This document shows, one piece after another, positions 42,904 through 52,429 of a stretch of DNA of 64,000 nucleotides. The stretch is from Scandinavium vulneris_A (GTDB lineage: Bacteria; Pseudomonadota; Gammaproteobacteria; Enterobacterales; Enterobacteriaceae), in NCBI GenBank assembly GCA_046518185.1, contig JBKGRZ010000007.1, positions 124,001 to 188,000 of the forward strand, read 5' to 3'. Position 1 is the stretch's first letter. Every line of letters begins with the position of its first letter. The notes beneath the pieces are model-generated. The model made no database searches. It was not told the origin of the DNA and saw only the letters and a program-made list of their open reading frames with translations. The translations under genes were made by a program, and so were the position numbers.

Positions 42904-44124
42904 ATGGCGACTGAACAGGCTGCAATTACCCGTGCCACGTTTGATGAAGTGATCCTGCCCATCTATGCCCCGGCGGAGTTTATCCCGGTGAAGGGAAAGG
43001 GCAGCCGGGTGTGGGATCAGCAGGGCAACGAGTACGTTGATTTCGCGGGGGGAATTGCAGTCACGGCGCTGGGGCATTGCCATCCGGCGCTGGTAGAGGC
43101 GCTGAAAAGCCAGGGCGAAACGCTATGGCATACCAGCAATGTGTTCACCAATGAACCGGCACTGCGCCTGGGTCGTAAGCTGGTGGCCGCCACGTTTGCC
43201 GAGCGCGTGGTGTTTATGAATTCCGGTACGGAAGCCAACGAAACGGCATTTAAACTGGCGCGCTACTATGCCTCGACGCGCCACAGCCCGTACAAAACCA
43301 AAATCATCGCGTTCCATAACGCCTTCCATGGCCGTTCGCTGTTTACCGTTTCGGTCGGTGGACAGCCGAAGTACTCCGACGGCTTCGGGCCGAAACCGGC
43401 CGATATCATCCACGTTCCCTTTAACGACCTGCATGCAGTGCAAGCGGTGATGGACGATCACACCTGCGCAGTGGTGGTTGAGCCGATTCAGGGTGAGGGC
43501 GGAGTGATGGCGGCCACGCCTGAATTCCTCAAAGGGCTGCGCGAGTTGTGCGACCAGCATCAGGCGTTGTTAGTATTTGATGAGGTGCAGAGCGGCATGG
43601 GGCGTACCGGGTCGCTGTTTGCCTATCAGCATTACGGCGTGACGCCGGATATTCTCACCAGTGCCAAAGCGTTAGGCGGCGGTTTCCCGGTGAGCGCCGT
43701 GCTGACCACCGAAGAGATTGCCAGCGCGTTTCACGTCGGTTCGCACGGGTCGACCTATGGCGGTAATCCGCTGGCCTGCGCGGTGGCTGGGGCGGCGTTT
43801 GACATTATTAACACGCCAGAAGTGCTGGACGGCGTAAATGCAAAGCGCGAGCGTTTTGTGAAGCATCTGCAACAGATCGACGCCGAGCTGGATGTTTTCA
43901 GCGATGTACGCGGCATGGGCTTGCTGATTGGCGCTGAGCTGAAGCCGCAGTACAAAGGTCGCGCACGCGATTTCCTGCACGCTGCCGCGCATGAAGGTGT
44001 GATGGTGCTTAACGCCGGGCCGGACGTGATGCGCTTTGCGCCGTCGCTGGTGGTGGAAGAGGCGGACATTGACGAAGGGATGGCGCGTTTTGCCGCTGCG
44101 GTGAAGAAGGTAGTGAAAAGCTAA
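42904..44124 (+). CDS. argD: Acetylornithine/succinyldiaminopimelate aminotransferase
   Basis: ArgD is a cytoplasmic PLP enzyme of arginine synthesis and, through N-succinyl-LL-2,6-diaminopimelate, of lysine synthesis. Starting at MATEQ, six bases after AAGAGGAA, gives 406 residues, the E. coli length; the upstream seven codons belong to the leader. Class III aminotransferase motifs are present: NSGTEANE, the LLVFDEVQSGMGRTG segment, and the PLP lysine in TSAKALGGGFP. The stop overlaps the yhfK stop from the other strand by four bases. Confidence 0.98.
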   Translation: MATEQAAITRATFDEVILPIYAPAEFIPVKGKGSRVWDQQGNEYVDFAGGIAVTALGHCHPALVEALKSQGETLWHTSNVFTNEPALRLGRKLVAATFAERVVFMNSGTEANETAFKLARYYASTRHSPYKTKIIAFHNAFHGRSLFTVSVGGQPKYSDGFGPKPADIIHVPFNDLHAVQAVMDDHTCAVVVEPIQGEGGVMAATPEFLKGLRELCDQHQALLVFDEVQSGMGRTGSLFAYQHYGVTPDILTSAKALGGGFPVSAVLTTEEIASAFHVGSHGSTYGGNPLACAVAGAAFDIINTPEVLDGVNAKRERFVKHLQQIDAELDVFSDVRGMGLLIGAELKPQYKGRARDFLHAAAHEGVMVLNAGPDVMRFAPSLVVEEADIDEGMARFAAAVKKVVKS

Positions 44125-46193
44125 GCACGCTTCTTCAACCAAATCCCATGATGCGGGCGCTGACGCCATGCCACTGAAGAGATGGTGTGCATGGTGTTCA
44201 GATGCCCCAGAATACGCTGCAGATGCTGTTCCATAGTGCTGAGCGGCCCATGCGCCAGCGTCTCCGCCGACTCCATGATATTCGCATCCCCGCTGCCTCC
44301 CGCCTCGTCATACTCTAGCCGCTGCTGGCAGCGCTGCAAGGCAATTTCGCAGGACTGCAAATAACGCTGGGCCAAATCTTCGGTCAGCATGTTGTGCTCG
44401 CGCGCCAGCGTGGTCATGGCATTGATATGCTCGACGATAAACTGGCTGTGCGTTACCCACAGCTTCATATCCGCCAGATAATGCGAGTTAAAGCCCGGTT
44501 CCTGCATCGCCTGATTCAGCGAGTTGAACAGCGCGTTGTGCGCCTGATTCACGCGCATTCGCTGATATGCCAGGGTGGGTGCCTGCGGGTCGTTACTGAG
44601 GATCAGCCGCAGGGCATCCTGGTCGGCCTCCAGTGCCTGCTGGGCATTTTTACGCAGTAGCCCGCTTTGCCACTGCGGCCATAGCCAGACCATTCCGCCG
44701 AAGGCTATCAGACAGCCAATCACCGTGTCGACAAAACGAGCCAGAATGAAATGTTCGCCGTTGAGCGTCAGCAGCTGAATGGTGTATACCGCGGTGACCG
44801 TAAAGCCCACGGTGGCCCAGCCGTAGCTCTTGCGAATGATCAGATAGCTCGCCAGGGTAATCAATAACATCGACGCCAGGGTGTAGCCTTCCGGTACGTG
44901 GAAGTGCAGGGTGCCTGCGGCAATCACCAGCCCGGCCAGCGTGCCCGCGGCCCGGTGGAAAATTCGCACGCGCGTTGCGCCGTAGCCGTTTTGCGTCACC
45001 AGCAGGACGGTCATCAGGATCCAGTACGGCTTCGGCAGATTCAGCGCCGCCCCCATCAGGCTGGCGATGCTCAGCATCACGCTGATTCGCGCCGCGTTTC
45101 GCAGCGCCGGAGATTTAAACGACAGGTAGCTTTTCAGCGCGGCGAAAACCGGCAGACGGCGTTCGTTATCGGCCATCAGATTGCGCGGGTACAGCGGGCG
45201 CTGCATCCGCAAGACGCGGGCGATACGGCTGAAATGCCAGGCGCAGAACTGGCCGACGGGATTATCCGGGTGCTGATGGGCGATTTTTTCCAGAGCGCCA
45301 ATCTGTTTATCCATGTTAAAGCGCTGCGGAAAACGGTGATAAAGAATGTCATCGGCCATCACCCGCAGCCGGGCGGCGATGGTTTGTGCATTCCAGCGGA
45401 TCACCGCTTCAGCGTGGCTGCGTTCCACCAGTTTTTGCACTTCCGCTGGCTGATGCAGGCTGACTGAAATATGTTCTTGCAGGTCGAGGCCCATCTGGAA
45501 GGCGCGCAGCAGGCGCTTGTATTCGTGATTCTGGTTGGCTGCGAGCATATGCATTTGCTGATAACACTGGGTAATCAGGTCGACTGCCTTCTGCTGACGG
45601 TTGAGTAGCGGTGGCAGCGCTTTTTCAGGATCGGTGTGCTGAGTCAGGAGGCTGTATTTGGCTTCACAATAATCCGCCAGCTGGCGATAGAGCAGGCTCA
45701 GGGATTCGCGCAGCGGCTGTTCGCGCCACATCCAGAACCAGAACCAGTTAAACAGGCCATACCACAGAGTGCCGAGAGCGTAAATCAGCAGCGGCTGCCA
45801 CACCGGCATATTACCTGCGAGGCTGAGGGTGAAGATCGAGGCAATCAGCGAGGCGGGCAGCAGGCGCGCGTGCAGAGAACTGATTTCGGCGGTAACGCCG
45901 AGTAGCATCGCCAGCCCGCTCAGAATAATGGGCAGCGGCACGTCACGCGCCAGCAACAGCTGTACCGCGAGGCTGCAGCCCGCAAACAGCGAGCCGCCAA
46001 TAATCAGGCGTTTGAAGAATCGTTTGTGGGGCGTGTCCAGCCCGGCAATGTTGCAGCAGGCGGGAACCAATGAAAACAGCAGACCGTACTTGAGATAACC
46101 CAGAGCCAGACCGATAGCCACGGGTAAACAGAGCACCAGCGTTTGTCGCAGTGCGTAGTTAATTTCCGGGTGATAAATCAGCCTGCGCCACAT
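44121..46193 (-). CDS. yhfK: FUSC/YccS-family inner-membrane protein YhfK
   Basis: A 690-residue membrane protein of the fusaric-acid-resistance/YccS group. Two blocks of hydrophobic helices (about 15-155 and 385-510) frame large cytoplasmic regions, including the conserved FUSC C-terminal block around 395-500 with KPYWILMTVLLVTQNGYGATR. The E. coli homologue is of similar length and unknown function; the family includes aromatic-acid effluxers. It is convergent with argD, their stop codons overlapping, and is downstream of crp on the same strand (55 bases). Confidence 0.9.
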   Translation of the reverse strand: MWRRLIYHPEINYALRQTLVLCLPVAIGLALGYLKYGLLFSLVPACCNIAGLDTPHKRFFKRLIIGGSLFAGCSLAVQLLLARDVPLPIILSGLAMLLGVTAEISSLHARLLPASLIASIFTLSLAGNMPVWQPLLIYALGTLWYGLFNWFWFWMWREQPLRESLSLLYRQLADYCEAKYSLLTQHTDPEKALPPLLNRQQKAVDLITQCYQQMHMLAANQNHEYKRLLRAFQMGLDLQEHISVSLHQPAEVQKLVERSHAEAVIRWNAQTIAARLRVMADDILYHRFPQRFNMDKQIGALEKIAHQHPDNPVGQFCAWHFSRIARVLRMQRPLYPRNLMADNERRLPVFAALKSYLSFKSPALRNAARISVMLSIASLMGAALNLPKPYWILMTVLLVTQNGYGATRVRIFHRAAGTLAGLVIAAGTLHFHVPEGYTLASMLLITLASYLIIRKSYGWATVGFTVTAVYTIQLLTLNGEHFILARFVDTVIGCLIAFGGMVWLWPQWQSGLLRKNAQQALEADQDALRLILSNDPQAPTLAYQRMRVNQAHNALFNSLNQAMQEPGFNSHYLADMKLWVTHSQFIVEHINAMTTLAREHNMLTEDLAQRYLQSCEIALQRCQQRLEYDEAGGSGDANIMESAETLAHGPLSTMEQHLQRILGHLNTMHTISSVAWRQRPHHGIWLKKRA

Positions 46194-46248
46194 GAGGGGA
46201 GAGACAAAAACGGCGTACTGCCCCAGGGCAATACGCCGTTAATCTGGC

Positions 46249-46881
46249 TTAGCGGGTACCGTAAACCACGATAGTTTTACCGTGGGCGGAGATCAGATTC
46301 TGATCTTCCAGCATTTTCAGAATACGGCCCACGGTTTCACGTGAGCAGCCAACGATCTGACCGATTTCCTGACGGGTGATTTTAATTTGCATACCGTCCG
46401 GGTGGGTCATAGCATCAGGCTGTTTCGCCAGGTTCAGCAGCGTCTGCGCGATACGACCGGTTACGTCGAGGAACGCCAGGTTGCCTACTTTTTCAGAGGT
46501 GACCTGCAGGCGACGCGCCATCTGGGAGGAGAGGCGCATCAGAATATCCGGGTTCACCTGGATAAGCTGACGGAATTTTTTGTAGGAGATTTCGGCCACT
46601 TCACAAGCGGTTTTCGCCCGAACCCAGGCACTACGCTCCTGACCTTCTTCGAACAGGCCAAGCTCACCGATAAAGTCGCCCTGGTTAAGGTAAGAGAGGA
46701 TCATCTCTTTACCTTCTTCATCCTTGATGAGTACTGCAACAGAGCCTTTCACGATGTAGTACAGCGTTTCTGCTTTTTCACCCTGGTGAATCAGCGTGCT
46801 CTTCGATGGGTACTTATGAATGTGGCAATGAGACAAGAACCATTCAAGGGTAGGGTCTGTTTGCGGTTTGCCAAGCACCAT
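46249..46881 (-). CDS. crp: cAMP receptor protein CRP
   Basis: CRP is the global cAMP-dependent regulator of carbon use. The 210-residue product is essentially identical to E. coli CRP. The cAMP-binding domain (about 10-130) has GELGLFEEGQERSAWVRAKTACEVAEI with the phosphate-binding Arg83, and the winged helix-turn-helix (about 169-191) reads RQEIGQIVGCSRETVGRILK. It is divergent from yhfA, with an autoregulatory-type CRP site upstream. Confidence 0.99.
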   Translation of the reverse strand: MVLGKPQTDPTLEWFLSHCHIHKYPSKSTLIHQGEKAETLYYIVKGSVAVLIKDEEGKEMILSYLNQGDFIGELGLFEEGQERSAWVRAKTACEVAEISYKKFRQLIQVNPDILMRLSSQMARRLQVTSEKVGNLAFLDVTGRIAQTLLNLAKQPDAMTHPDGMQIKITRQEIGQIVGCSRETVGRILKMLEDQNLISAHGKTIVVYGTR

Positions 46882-47187
46882 GCGCGGTTATCCTCTGTTA
46901 TAAGCTGTCTCCAGTGGCAGATAAGACACTGCCGCTGGCTTTGCAATCGTATCCTTCCCTGTGCCTGGGAAGTCGGCTGTCGGATTTTACTGCAGCCTGT
47001 AGTGTGATGTCCTCTGCATACATGCAGTACTTCAATGTATTACTGTAGCATCCCGACTGTTTTAGCATAGCTTTTGCCGCGTGTCTCCTGGTGTCTCGCT
47101 TCAGCATGACGCACGTCGCCTTCCGTTGCGAGAATTGTTATGTGCGCGTAATCTGTCAGGAAAATTGCAACTCTGGAGTTAACAATT
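46882..47187. promoter_or_regulatory. 306-base control region between crp and yhfA
   Basis: No gene is visible. The crp side carries a conserved block (about 46990-47030) resembling the E. coli crp leader, where CRP binds and a divergent RNA begins. It includes CTGCAT/ATGCAG arms at 47014-47027. The yhfA side is AT-rich, with AACTCTGGAG (about 47170-47179) as the yhfA ribosome site. Confidence 0.55.
47003..47018 (-). promoter_or_regulatory. CRP autoregulatory site upstream of crp
   Basis: Read on the minus strand, TGCAG-6-TCACA has one perfect CRP half-site and aligns with the TGCAAAGGACGTCACA site I remember from the E. coli crp control region. One half is degenerate, so a weak site is expected. 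Confidence 0.55.
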
Positions 47188-47592
47188 ATGCAAGCGCGTG
47201 TGAAATGGGTTGAGGGTTTAACCTTCCTGGGCGAGTCTGCTTCTGGCCACCAAATCCTGATGGACGGTAACTCTGGTGACAAAGCGCCAAGCCCGATGGA
47301 AATGGTGCTGATGGCCGCGGGAGGATGCAGCGCGATTGACGTGGTATCGATTCTGCAAAAGGGGCGTCATGACGTGACCGATTGCGAGGTGAAGTTGACC
47401 TCTGAGCGTCGTGAAGAAGCTCCGCGTTTGTTTACCCACATTAATTTGCACTTCATCGTGACCGGGAAAGAGCTGAAAGAAGCCGCGGTGTCGCGTGCGG
47501 TGGATTTGTCCGCTGAGAAATACTGCTCGGTGGCGCTGATGCTGGAGAAAGCGGCGAAAATTACCCATTCGTTTGAAGTGGTCGAAGGGTAA
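47188..47592 (+). CDS. yhfA: OsmC-family protein YhfA
   Basis: The 134-residue cytoplasmic protein has the OsmC/Ohr fold. The peroxidatic-type cysteine lies in AAGGCSAIDV (about residue 48), and a second family cysteine lies in SAEKYCSVALML (about residue 112). OsmC and Ohr reduce organic peroxides, but YhfA substrates are not established. It is divergent from crp and convergent with prkB, with a REP-like unit between the stops, as in E. coli. Confidence 0.93.
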   Translation: MQARVKWVEGLTFLGESASGHQILMDGNSGDKAPSPMEMVLMAAGGCSAIDVVSILQKGRHDVTDCEVKLTSERREEAPRLFTHINLHFIVTGKELKEAAVSRAVDLSAEKYCSVALMLEKAAKITHSFEVVEG

Positions 47593-47598
47593 GCTGCC

Positions 47599-47629
47599 TG
47601 CCCGGTGGCACTGCGCTGACCGGGCCTAC
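47599..47629. repeat. REP-like palindrome between yhfA and prkB
   Basis: TGCCCGGTGGCACTGCG followed by CTGACCGGGCCTAC has the enterobacterial REP layout and the terminal CCTAC. A short TTTTT follows (47632-47636), so it could also end yhfA transcription. It lies in the 53-base gap between convergent genes. Confidence 0.65.
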
Positions 47630-47645
47630 TGTTTTTCGGATGACA

Positions 47646-48515
47646 TCAACCTATCTTTTTGCCTTCCATCAACCGCTCGACCAGCGGCGACATAATCAGC
47701 TCCATAGCCAGCCCCATCTTCCCGCCCGGCACCACTAATGTATTCATGTGAGAAATGAATGAACCCTGTAGCATCGCCAGCAGCCAGGGGAAATCAATAT
47801 CGCCCAGATTCTGGAAATGGATGACCACAAAGCTTTCATCGAGCGAGGGGATCCCTTTCGCCGCGAACGGGTTGGAGGTGTCCACGGTGGGTACGCGCTG
47901 GAAGTTAATGTGAGTACGTGAGAACTGCGGGGTGATGAAGTTGATATAGTCTTCCATCGAACGCACCACTGAATCCATGACTGCTTCCCGGGAATGTCCG
48001 CGTTCGCTGGTGTCACGCGTCAGCTTTTGGATCCATTCGAGGTTCACAATCGGCACCACGCCGACCAGCAAATCGACGTGTTTTGCCACGTCGTGCTGCG
48101 GGGTTACAACCCCGCCGTGCAGGCCTTCATAAAACAGCACATCGGAGGGTTCAGGTAGCGGTTGCCACGGCGTAAACGTCCCAGGCACCTGATTCCACGG
48201 CACCGCCTCATCGTAGGTATGTAGGTATTTACGCGACTGCCCGCTGCCGTCCAGGCCATAGGTCAAAAACGTCTGTTCGAGTAGGCCGAAATCGTTGGCG
48301 TCCGGGCCAAAATAACTGATGTGTCGACCCATATCGCGCGCTTTGCGGATGGCCATGTCCATTTCTGGGCGGGTGTAACGGTGGAAACTGTCGCCTTCCA
48401 CTTCCGCAGCGGTCAGATTGAGTTGGGCAAAGATTTTACGGAAGGCGAGGCTGGTGGTGGTGGTTCCCGCGCCGCTGGAGCCGGTCACGGCGATCACCGG
48501 ATGTTTGGCAGACAT
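47646..48515 (-). CDS. prkB: Phosphoribulokinase-like protein PrkB
   Basis: A 289-residue P-loop protein of the phosphoribulokinase/uridine kinase family, equal in length to E. coli PrkB (YhfB). The nucleotide-loop region reads GSSGAGTTTTS (12-22), where the usual P-loop Lys is Thr, also seen in the E. coli protein. There is no Calvin cycle in this group, so the true substrate is unknown. It lies between yhfA and yheU as in E. coli. Confidence 0.9.
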   Translation of the reverse strand: MSAKHPVIAVTGSSGAGTTTTSLAFRKIFAQLNLTAAEVEGDSFHRYTRPEMDMAIRKARDMGRHISYFGPDANDFGLLEQTFLTYGLDGSGQSRKYLHTYDEAVPWNQVPGTFTPWQPLPEPSDVLFYEGLHGGVVTPQHDVAKHVDLLVGVVPIVNLEWIQKLTRDTSERGHSREAVMDSVVRSMEDYINFITPQFSRTHINFQRVPTVDTSNPFAAKGIPSLDESFVVIHFQNLGDIDFPWLLAMLQGSFISHMNTLVVPGGKMGLAMELIMSPLVERLMEGKKIG

Positions 48516-48551
48516 AACTACTCCCTGAAGCAGTAATATTTTTGAGTATAG

Positions 48552-48770
48552 TCAGCCGTGGAATTGGGTACGGGGCATTAGGTTCACCGTCTCGTGCAGT
48601 TCGGACCACACCAGGACGACGTCCCCGCTTTTCAATTGTTGTTTTACGTCGGCGACCTTGTCTTCTAGCGAACGTTCATGTTCACCATAATCGGTACCTT
48701 CGCGCAACACAAAGCTTTCAATCAGATTTTCGAGCGTTTCGGGAGCCAGGTTTTCCCAGGGAATAATCAT
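48552..48770 (-). CDS. yheU: Conserved protein YheU (UPF0270)
   Basis: A 72-residue acidic cytoplasmic protein of the UPF0270 family, unknown function. It starts MIIPWENLAPETLENLIESFVLREGTDYGEHE, nearly the E. coli YheU sequence. The frame is open 18 codons further upstream, but those overlap yheT and are not conserved. The ATG overlaps the yheT stop by four bases, so it is translationally coupled to yheT. Confidence 0.93.
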   Translation of the reverse strand: MIIPWENLAPETLENLIESFVLREGTDYGEHERSLEDKVADVKQQLKSGDVVLVWSELHETVNLMPRTQFHG

Positions 48771-49789
48771 TGTATTGCTCCTAACCATTGTGTCAGCCAG
48801 GCCGGGATGCGTTTTTCGAGCCACATTTCCGGATGGCGCAGCGTACCGCCGACAAAACCGACGTGGCCGCCATGCTCGGTCAGCTGATACTGAATGTTTG
48901 CCGGAAGCTCTTCCTGAGCGGGAATCGAGTGATGATCCATAAAGGGGTCATCTTTAGCATGAATGATCAGCGTCGGTTTGGTTATCTGACTCAGCACCGA
49001 CATCGCGCTGCACTGGCGGTAGTAATCTATCGCATCGGCAAATCCGTGGATTTTCGAGGTGATCAAATCGTCGAACTCACGAATGCGGCGCACGCTTTTC
49101 AGGCGCTTTAAATCAACGGGTAAGGTCCCCGGATAGGCTTTCAGCTTGCGCGAGGCGTTGGCTTTCAGCAGGTTCAGGAGATAGCGCTGATAAACGCGCG
49201 AGAAGCCTTTATCCATATGGTAGCTGCAGGCTTCGAGCATGAACGGTGCAGAGACGATAACCGCCGCGTCGAGCGGGGTGCTGTCGCCCTCTTTGGCTAG
49301 CAGGCAGCCGAGCATATTACCCCCGAGCGAATAGCCCACCGCGGCGGTCGGTACGTTGCCAAATTCCCGGCGCAGCCAGGAAAGGAACCAGGTGCCGTCT
49401 TCGGTTTCACCCGAATGGTAGATACGCTGATTGCGGTTCGGTTCCCCACTGCAACCGCGAAAATGCATCACGACTCCGAGCCAACCGCGCTGCTGCGCCG
49501 CGTGGATAAGACCGTGGGCGTATGGGCTGTACAGGCTGCCTTCCAGACCGTGGAACACCACCAGACGGGGCTTATGCCGTGCCTGGTTGGGATCTTCACT
49601 CCACGCCAGATCGACAAAGTCCCCGTCCGGAAGCTCAAGACGCTGCCAGTGCGGCGTGAATAACACTTTGCGACGGATAAGACGTGGCAGCATGGTTTGC
49701 AGATGGCAGTTGCGCACGCCCTTCATCGGCACAAAGGTGTCGTTCTCTCCTGGTGGTAATTCAAAGTCTACTGGGGTTACCTGAGCCAT
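48767..49789 (-). CDS. yheT: Alpha/beta hydrolase YheT
   Basis: A 340-residue AB-hydrolase of the YheT/ABHD1-3 family. It has the nucleophile elbow GYSLGGN, a GLEGS oxyanion segment, the acid in HAKDDPFMDH, and His in EHGGHVGF. The substrate is not established; eukaryotic relatives act on lipids or esters. I start at MAQVTPVDF, the E. coli length; the upstream 17 codons overlap yheS. It starts two bases after the yheS stop and is coupled to yheU. Confidence 0.92.
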   Translation of the reverse strand: MAQVTPVDFELPPGENDTFVPMKGVRNCHLQTMLPRLIRRKVLFTPHWQRLELPDGDFVDLAWSEDPNQARHKPRLVVFHGLEGSLYSPYAHGLIHAAQQRGWLGVVMHFRGCSGEPNRNQRIYHSGETEDGTWFLSWLRREFGNVPTAAVGYSLGGNMLGCLLAKEGDSTPLDAAVIVSAPFMLEACSYHMDKGFSRVYQRYLLNLLKANASRKLKAYPGTLPVDLKRLKSVRRIREFDDLITSKIHGFADAIDYYRQCSAMSVLSQITKPTLIIHAKDDPFMDHHSIPAQEELPANIQYQLTEHGGHVGFVGGTLRHPEMWLEKRIPAWLTQWLGAIQ

Positions 49790-49791
49790 AC

Positions 49792-51696
49792 TCACTCTTC
49801 CTGCAGCATCTGTTCCAGTTGCTCGTGCGCATCCAGCCACGCCATTTCACACTCTTCCAGCCCGGATTTGGCGGTGGCCTGCTGTTGCAAACATTCGGTC
49901 AGTTCGGCTTTACGCGCCTGCTCGTACAGGCCGCTGTCGCCAAGCTTTTCTTCTGCGGCGGCCAGTTTGGCATTGAGTTTTTCCATCTCTTTTTCCAGAC
50001 GGGTAATCTCTTTGCGCAGCGGCTGCGTCAGGGTACGAAGTTCTGCTTCGCGACGTTTCTGATCTTTACGTGCCAGGGCGCTGTTGGCGTTGTCTTTAGG
50101 CGCCTCGTCAGCCTGGTTTTCCTGCTTCTGCACATCGCTCAGCCACTGCTGATAATCTTCCAGGTCGCCATCGAACGGCTCGACTTTCGCATCATGAACC
50201 AGATACAGATCGTCGGTGGTGGAACGCAGCAGGTGACGGTCGTGCGAAACCACAACCAGCGCGCCTTCAAACTCGATCAACGCTTCAGTTAAGGCCTGAC
50301 GCATGTCGAGGTCAAGGTGGTTAGTCGGTTCATCGAGCAGCAGCAGATTCGGGCGTTGCCAGACGATCAGCGCCAGCACCAGACGGGCTTTTTCCCCGCC
50401 GGAGAAGCGACGCGTTTCTTCACTGACCTTATCGCCCTGGAAGCCGAAGCCACCGAGGTAATCACGCAGCTGCTGTTCAAGCACCTGTGGGGCCAGACGA
50501 GACAGATGCTGTAGAGGGGATTCATCGGCGCGTAAAAATTCCAGCTGATGCTGGGCGAAATAGCCAAGCTTGATGCCTTTCGCCAGACCAATCTCGCCGC
50601 TCTGTGCCGCTAGTTCACCGGCCAGCAGTTTGATCAGCGTCGATTTACCCGCGCCGTTACGGCCCAGCAGGCCGATGCGTGACCCGGGCACCAGGTTGAG
50701 TTTGATTGAATCCAGAATGGTGCGATCGCAATACCCGGCGCTCACTTTTTCCATTTTCAGCAATGGATTCGGCAAGCTTTCCGGTTCGCGGAAGCTGAAC
50801 TGGAACGGGTTGTCGACGTGTGCCGGGGCAATCAGTTCCATGCGTTCCAGCATTTTCACGCGGCTTTGTGCCTGTTTGGCTTTCGACGCTTTGGCTTTAA
50901 AGCGGTCGATAAAGCTCTGCAGGTGCGCCACTCTTTGCTGTTGGCTTTCATACATCGACTGCTGCTGCGACAGGCGCGTCGCGCGCTGAATTTCAAACGA
51001 CGAGTAGTTGCCGGTGTACTCAAACATCGACTGCTGTTCGATATGAATGATTTTCCCTACTACCGGATCGAGGAAGTCACGGTCATGGGAAATCAGGATC
51101 AGCGTCCCCGGATAGCTTTTCAGCCATTTCTCCAGCCAGATAACGGCATCGAGGTCGAGGTGGTTGGTCGGTTCATCGAGCAGTAGCAGGTCGGAACGGC
51201 AAATCAGCGCCTGCGCCAGGTTGAGGCGCATTCGCCAGCCGCCGGAAAAACTGCTGGTCGGGCGTTCAAGCTGTTCGTTGCTGAAGCCCAGGCCGTGAAG
51301 CAGGCTGGAGGCGCGAGCGCGAATGGTCCATGCGTCGATGGCGTCCAGCTTGCCGTGTACGGTGGCGATGGCATGACCGTCGTTGCGCTCATTTGCCGCA
51401 TTGAGTTCGGCTTCGAGCTGACGGTATTCGCGGTCGCCATCAATAACATAGTCGAGAGCGGGCTGCGGCAACGCCGGGGTTTCCTGATTCACCCACGCCA
51501 GCTGCCAGTTTCCCGGATAGGTGAAACTCCCGCCGTCGGCGCTAATCTCGTTCTTAAGCAACGACAGCAGCGTGGATTTGCCGCAGCCGTTTTTTCCCAC
51601 CAGACCGACTTTTTGCCCAGGGTTAATAGTGGCTGTGGCGTTATCCAGTAGGACACGCACGCCGCGACGAATTTGTAACGAGGAGAAAACAATCAT
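49792..51696 (-). CDS. yheS: ABC-F family ATPase YheS
   Basis: A 634-residue soluble protein with two ABC ATPase domains and no membrane segments, the ABC-F type that acts on ribosomes. Walker A motifs are GKNGCGKST (about 34-42) and GRNGAGKST (about 345), and signatures are FSGGWRMRL and FSGGEKARL. The arm and linker between domains is about residues 245-315, and the C-terminal tail is a charged coiled coil (about 535-630). ABC-F proteins clear stalled or blocked ribosomes. It heads the yheS-yheT-yheU run, divergent from kefG. Confidence 0.96.
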   Translation of the reverse strand: MIVFSSLQIRRGVRVLLDNATATINPGQKVGLVGKNGCGKSTLLSLLKNEISADGGSFTYPGNWQLAWVNQETPALPQPALDYVIDGDREYRQLEAELNAANERNDGHAIATVHGKLDAIDAWTIRARASSLLHGLGFSNEQLERPTSSFSGGWRMRLNLAQALICRSDLLLLDEPTNHLDLDAVIWLEKWLKSYPGTLILISHDRDFLDPVVGKIIHIEQQSMFEYTGNYSSFEIQRATRLSQQQSMYESQQQRVAHLQSFIDRFKAKASKAKQAQSRVKMLERMELIAPAHVDNPFQFSFREPESLPNPLLKMEKVSAGYCDRTILDSIKLNLVPGSRIGLLGRNGAGKSTLIKLLAGELAAQSGEIGLAKGIKLGYFAQHQLEFLRADESPLQHLSRLAPQVLEQQLRDYLGGFGFQGDKVSEETRRFSGGEKARLVLALIVWQRPNLLLLDEPTNHLDLDMRQALTEALIEFEGALVVVSHDRHLLRSTTDDLYLVHDAKVEPFDGDLEDYQQWLSDVQKQENQADEAPKDNANSALARKDQKRREAELRTLTQPLRKEITRLEKEMEKLNAKLAAAEEKLGDSGLYEQARKAELTECLQQQATAKSGLEECEMAWLDAHEQLEQMLQEE

Positions 51697-51874
51697 AAGG
51701 CGCCGTATGTTCAGACTATGTTAAATTGTCATTATGATAATGTAGTGTGGTGAACCCAACGCTACACCGGGCGGCAATGGTAGCCCAAAACAACAACGAT
51801 AGACAAAAGCATTCAGGCGCATCCAGAAACTCAGGGGTGCGAATTAGCCTGTCTGTTCACCTACCGGGAGGGGA

Positions 51875-52429
51875 ATGATGTCAGAGACAGCAAAAGTTTT
51901 GCTGCTGTATGCCCATCCGGAATCTCAGGACTCGGTGGCCAACCGGGTTTTGCTTAAGCCGGCGCAACAACTTGAAAACGTGACCGTACATGACCTGTAC
52001 GCGCACTATCCTGATTTCTTTATCGACATTCCGCGCGAGCAAAAGCTGCTCCAGGAACACGACGTGATTGTGTTCCAGCACCCGCTTTATACCTACAGCT
52101 GTCCGGCACTGTTAAAAGAGTGGCTCGACCGCGTGCTGAGCCGCGGCTTTGCCAGCGGTCCGGGGGGGAATCAGCTCGCGGGAAAGTACTGGCGGAGCGT
52201 CATAACCACCGGCGAGCCAGAAAGTGCCTATCGCCATGACTCGCTGAATCGCTATTCGATGAGCGATGTCCTGCGTCCGTTTGAACTCACGGCGGCGATG
52301 TGCCGCATGCACTGGATGAATCCAATCATTGTTTACTGGGCGCGTCGTCAGCCGCCGGACGCGCTGGCGAGTCATGCCAGAGCCTACGGTGACTGGTTGG
52401 CGAACCCTGTCGCCCCGGGAGGTCGCTAA
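51875..52429 (+). CDS. kefG: KefB ancillary protein KefG
   Basis: KefG is a 184-residue flavodoxin-fold, quinone-oxidoreductase-like protein required for full activity of the KefB potassium efflux channel. The FMN-binding site is suggested by LLYAHPESQDSVANR (about 8-22) and QHPLYTYSCPALLKEWLDRV (about 68-87). It overlaps kefB by one base (TAATG), which shows translational coupling. Its sequence is close to E. coli KefG. Confidence 0.95.
   Translation: MMSETAKVLLLYAHPESQDSVANRVLLKPAQQLENVTVHDLYAHYPDFFIDIPREQKLLQEHDVIVFQHPLYTYSCPALLKEWLDRVLSRGFASGPGGNQLAGKYWRSVITTGEPESAYRHDSLNRYSMSDVLRPFELTAAMCRMHWMNPIIVYWARRQPPDALASHARAYGDWLANPVAPGGR

Noticed and set aside
48450..48484. Missing P-loop lysine in PrkB as a disabling mutation
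   Set aside because: The same GSSGAGTTT segment is present in the E. coli homologue, so it is a family feature rather than damage.
49790..49840. N-terminal extension of yheT by 17 codons
   Set aside because: It overlaps the 3' end of yheS and is not like YheT; the internal ATG gives the family length.
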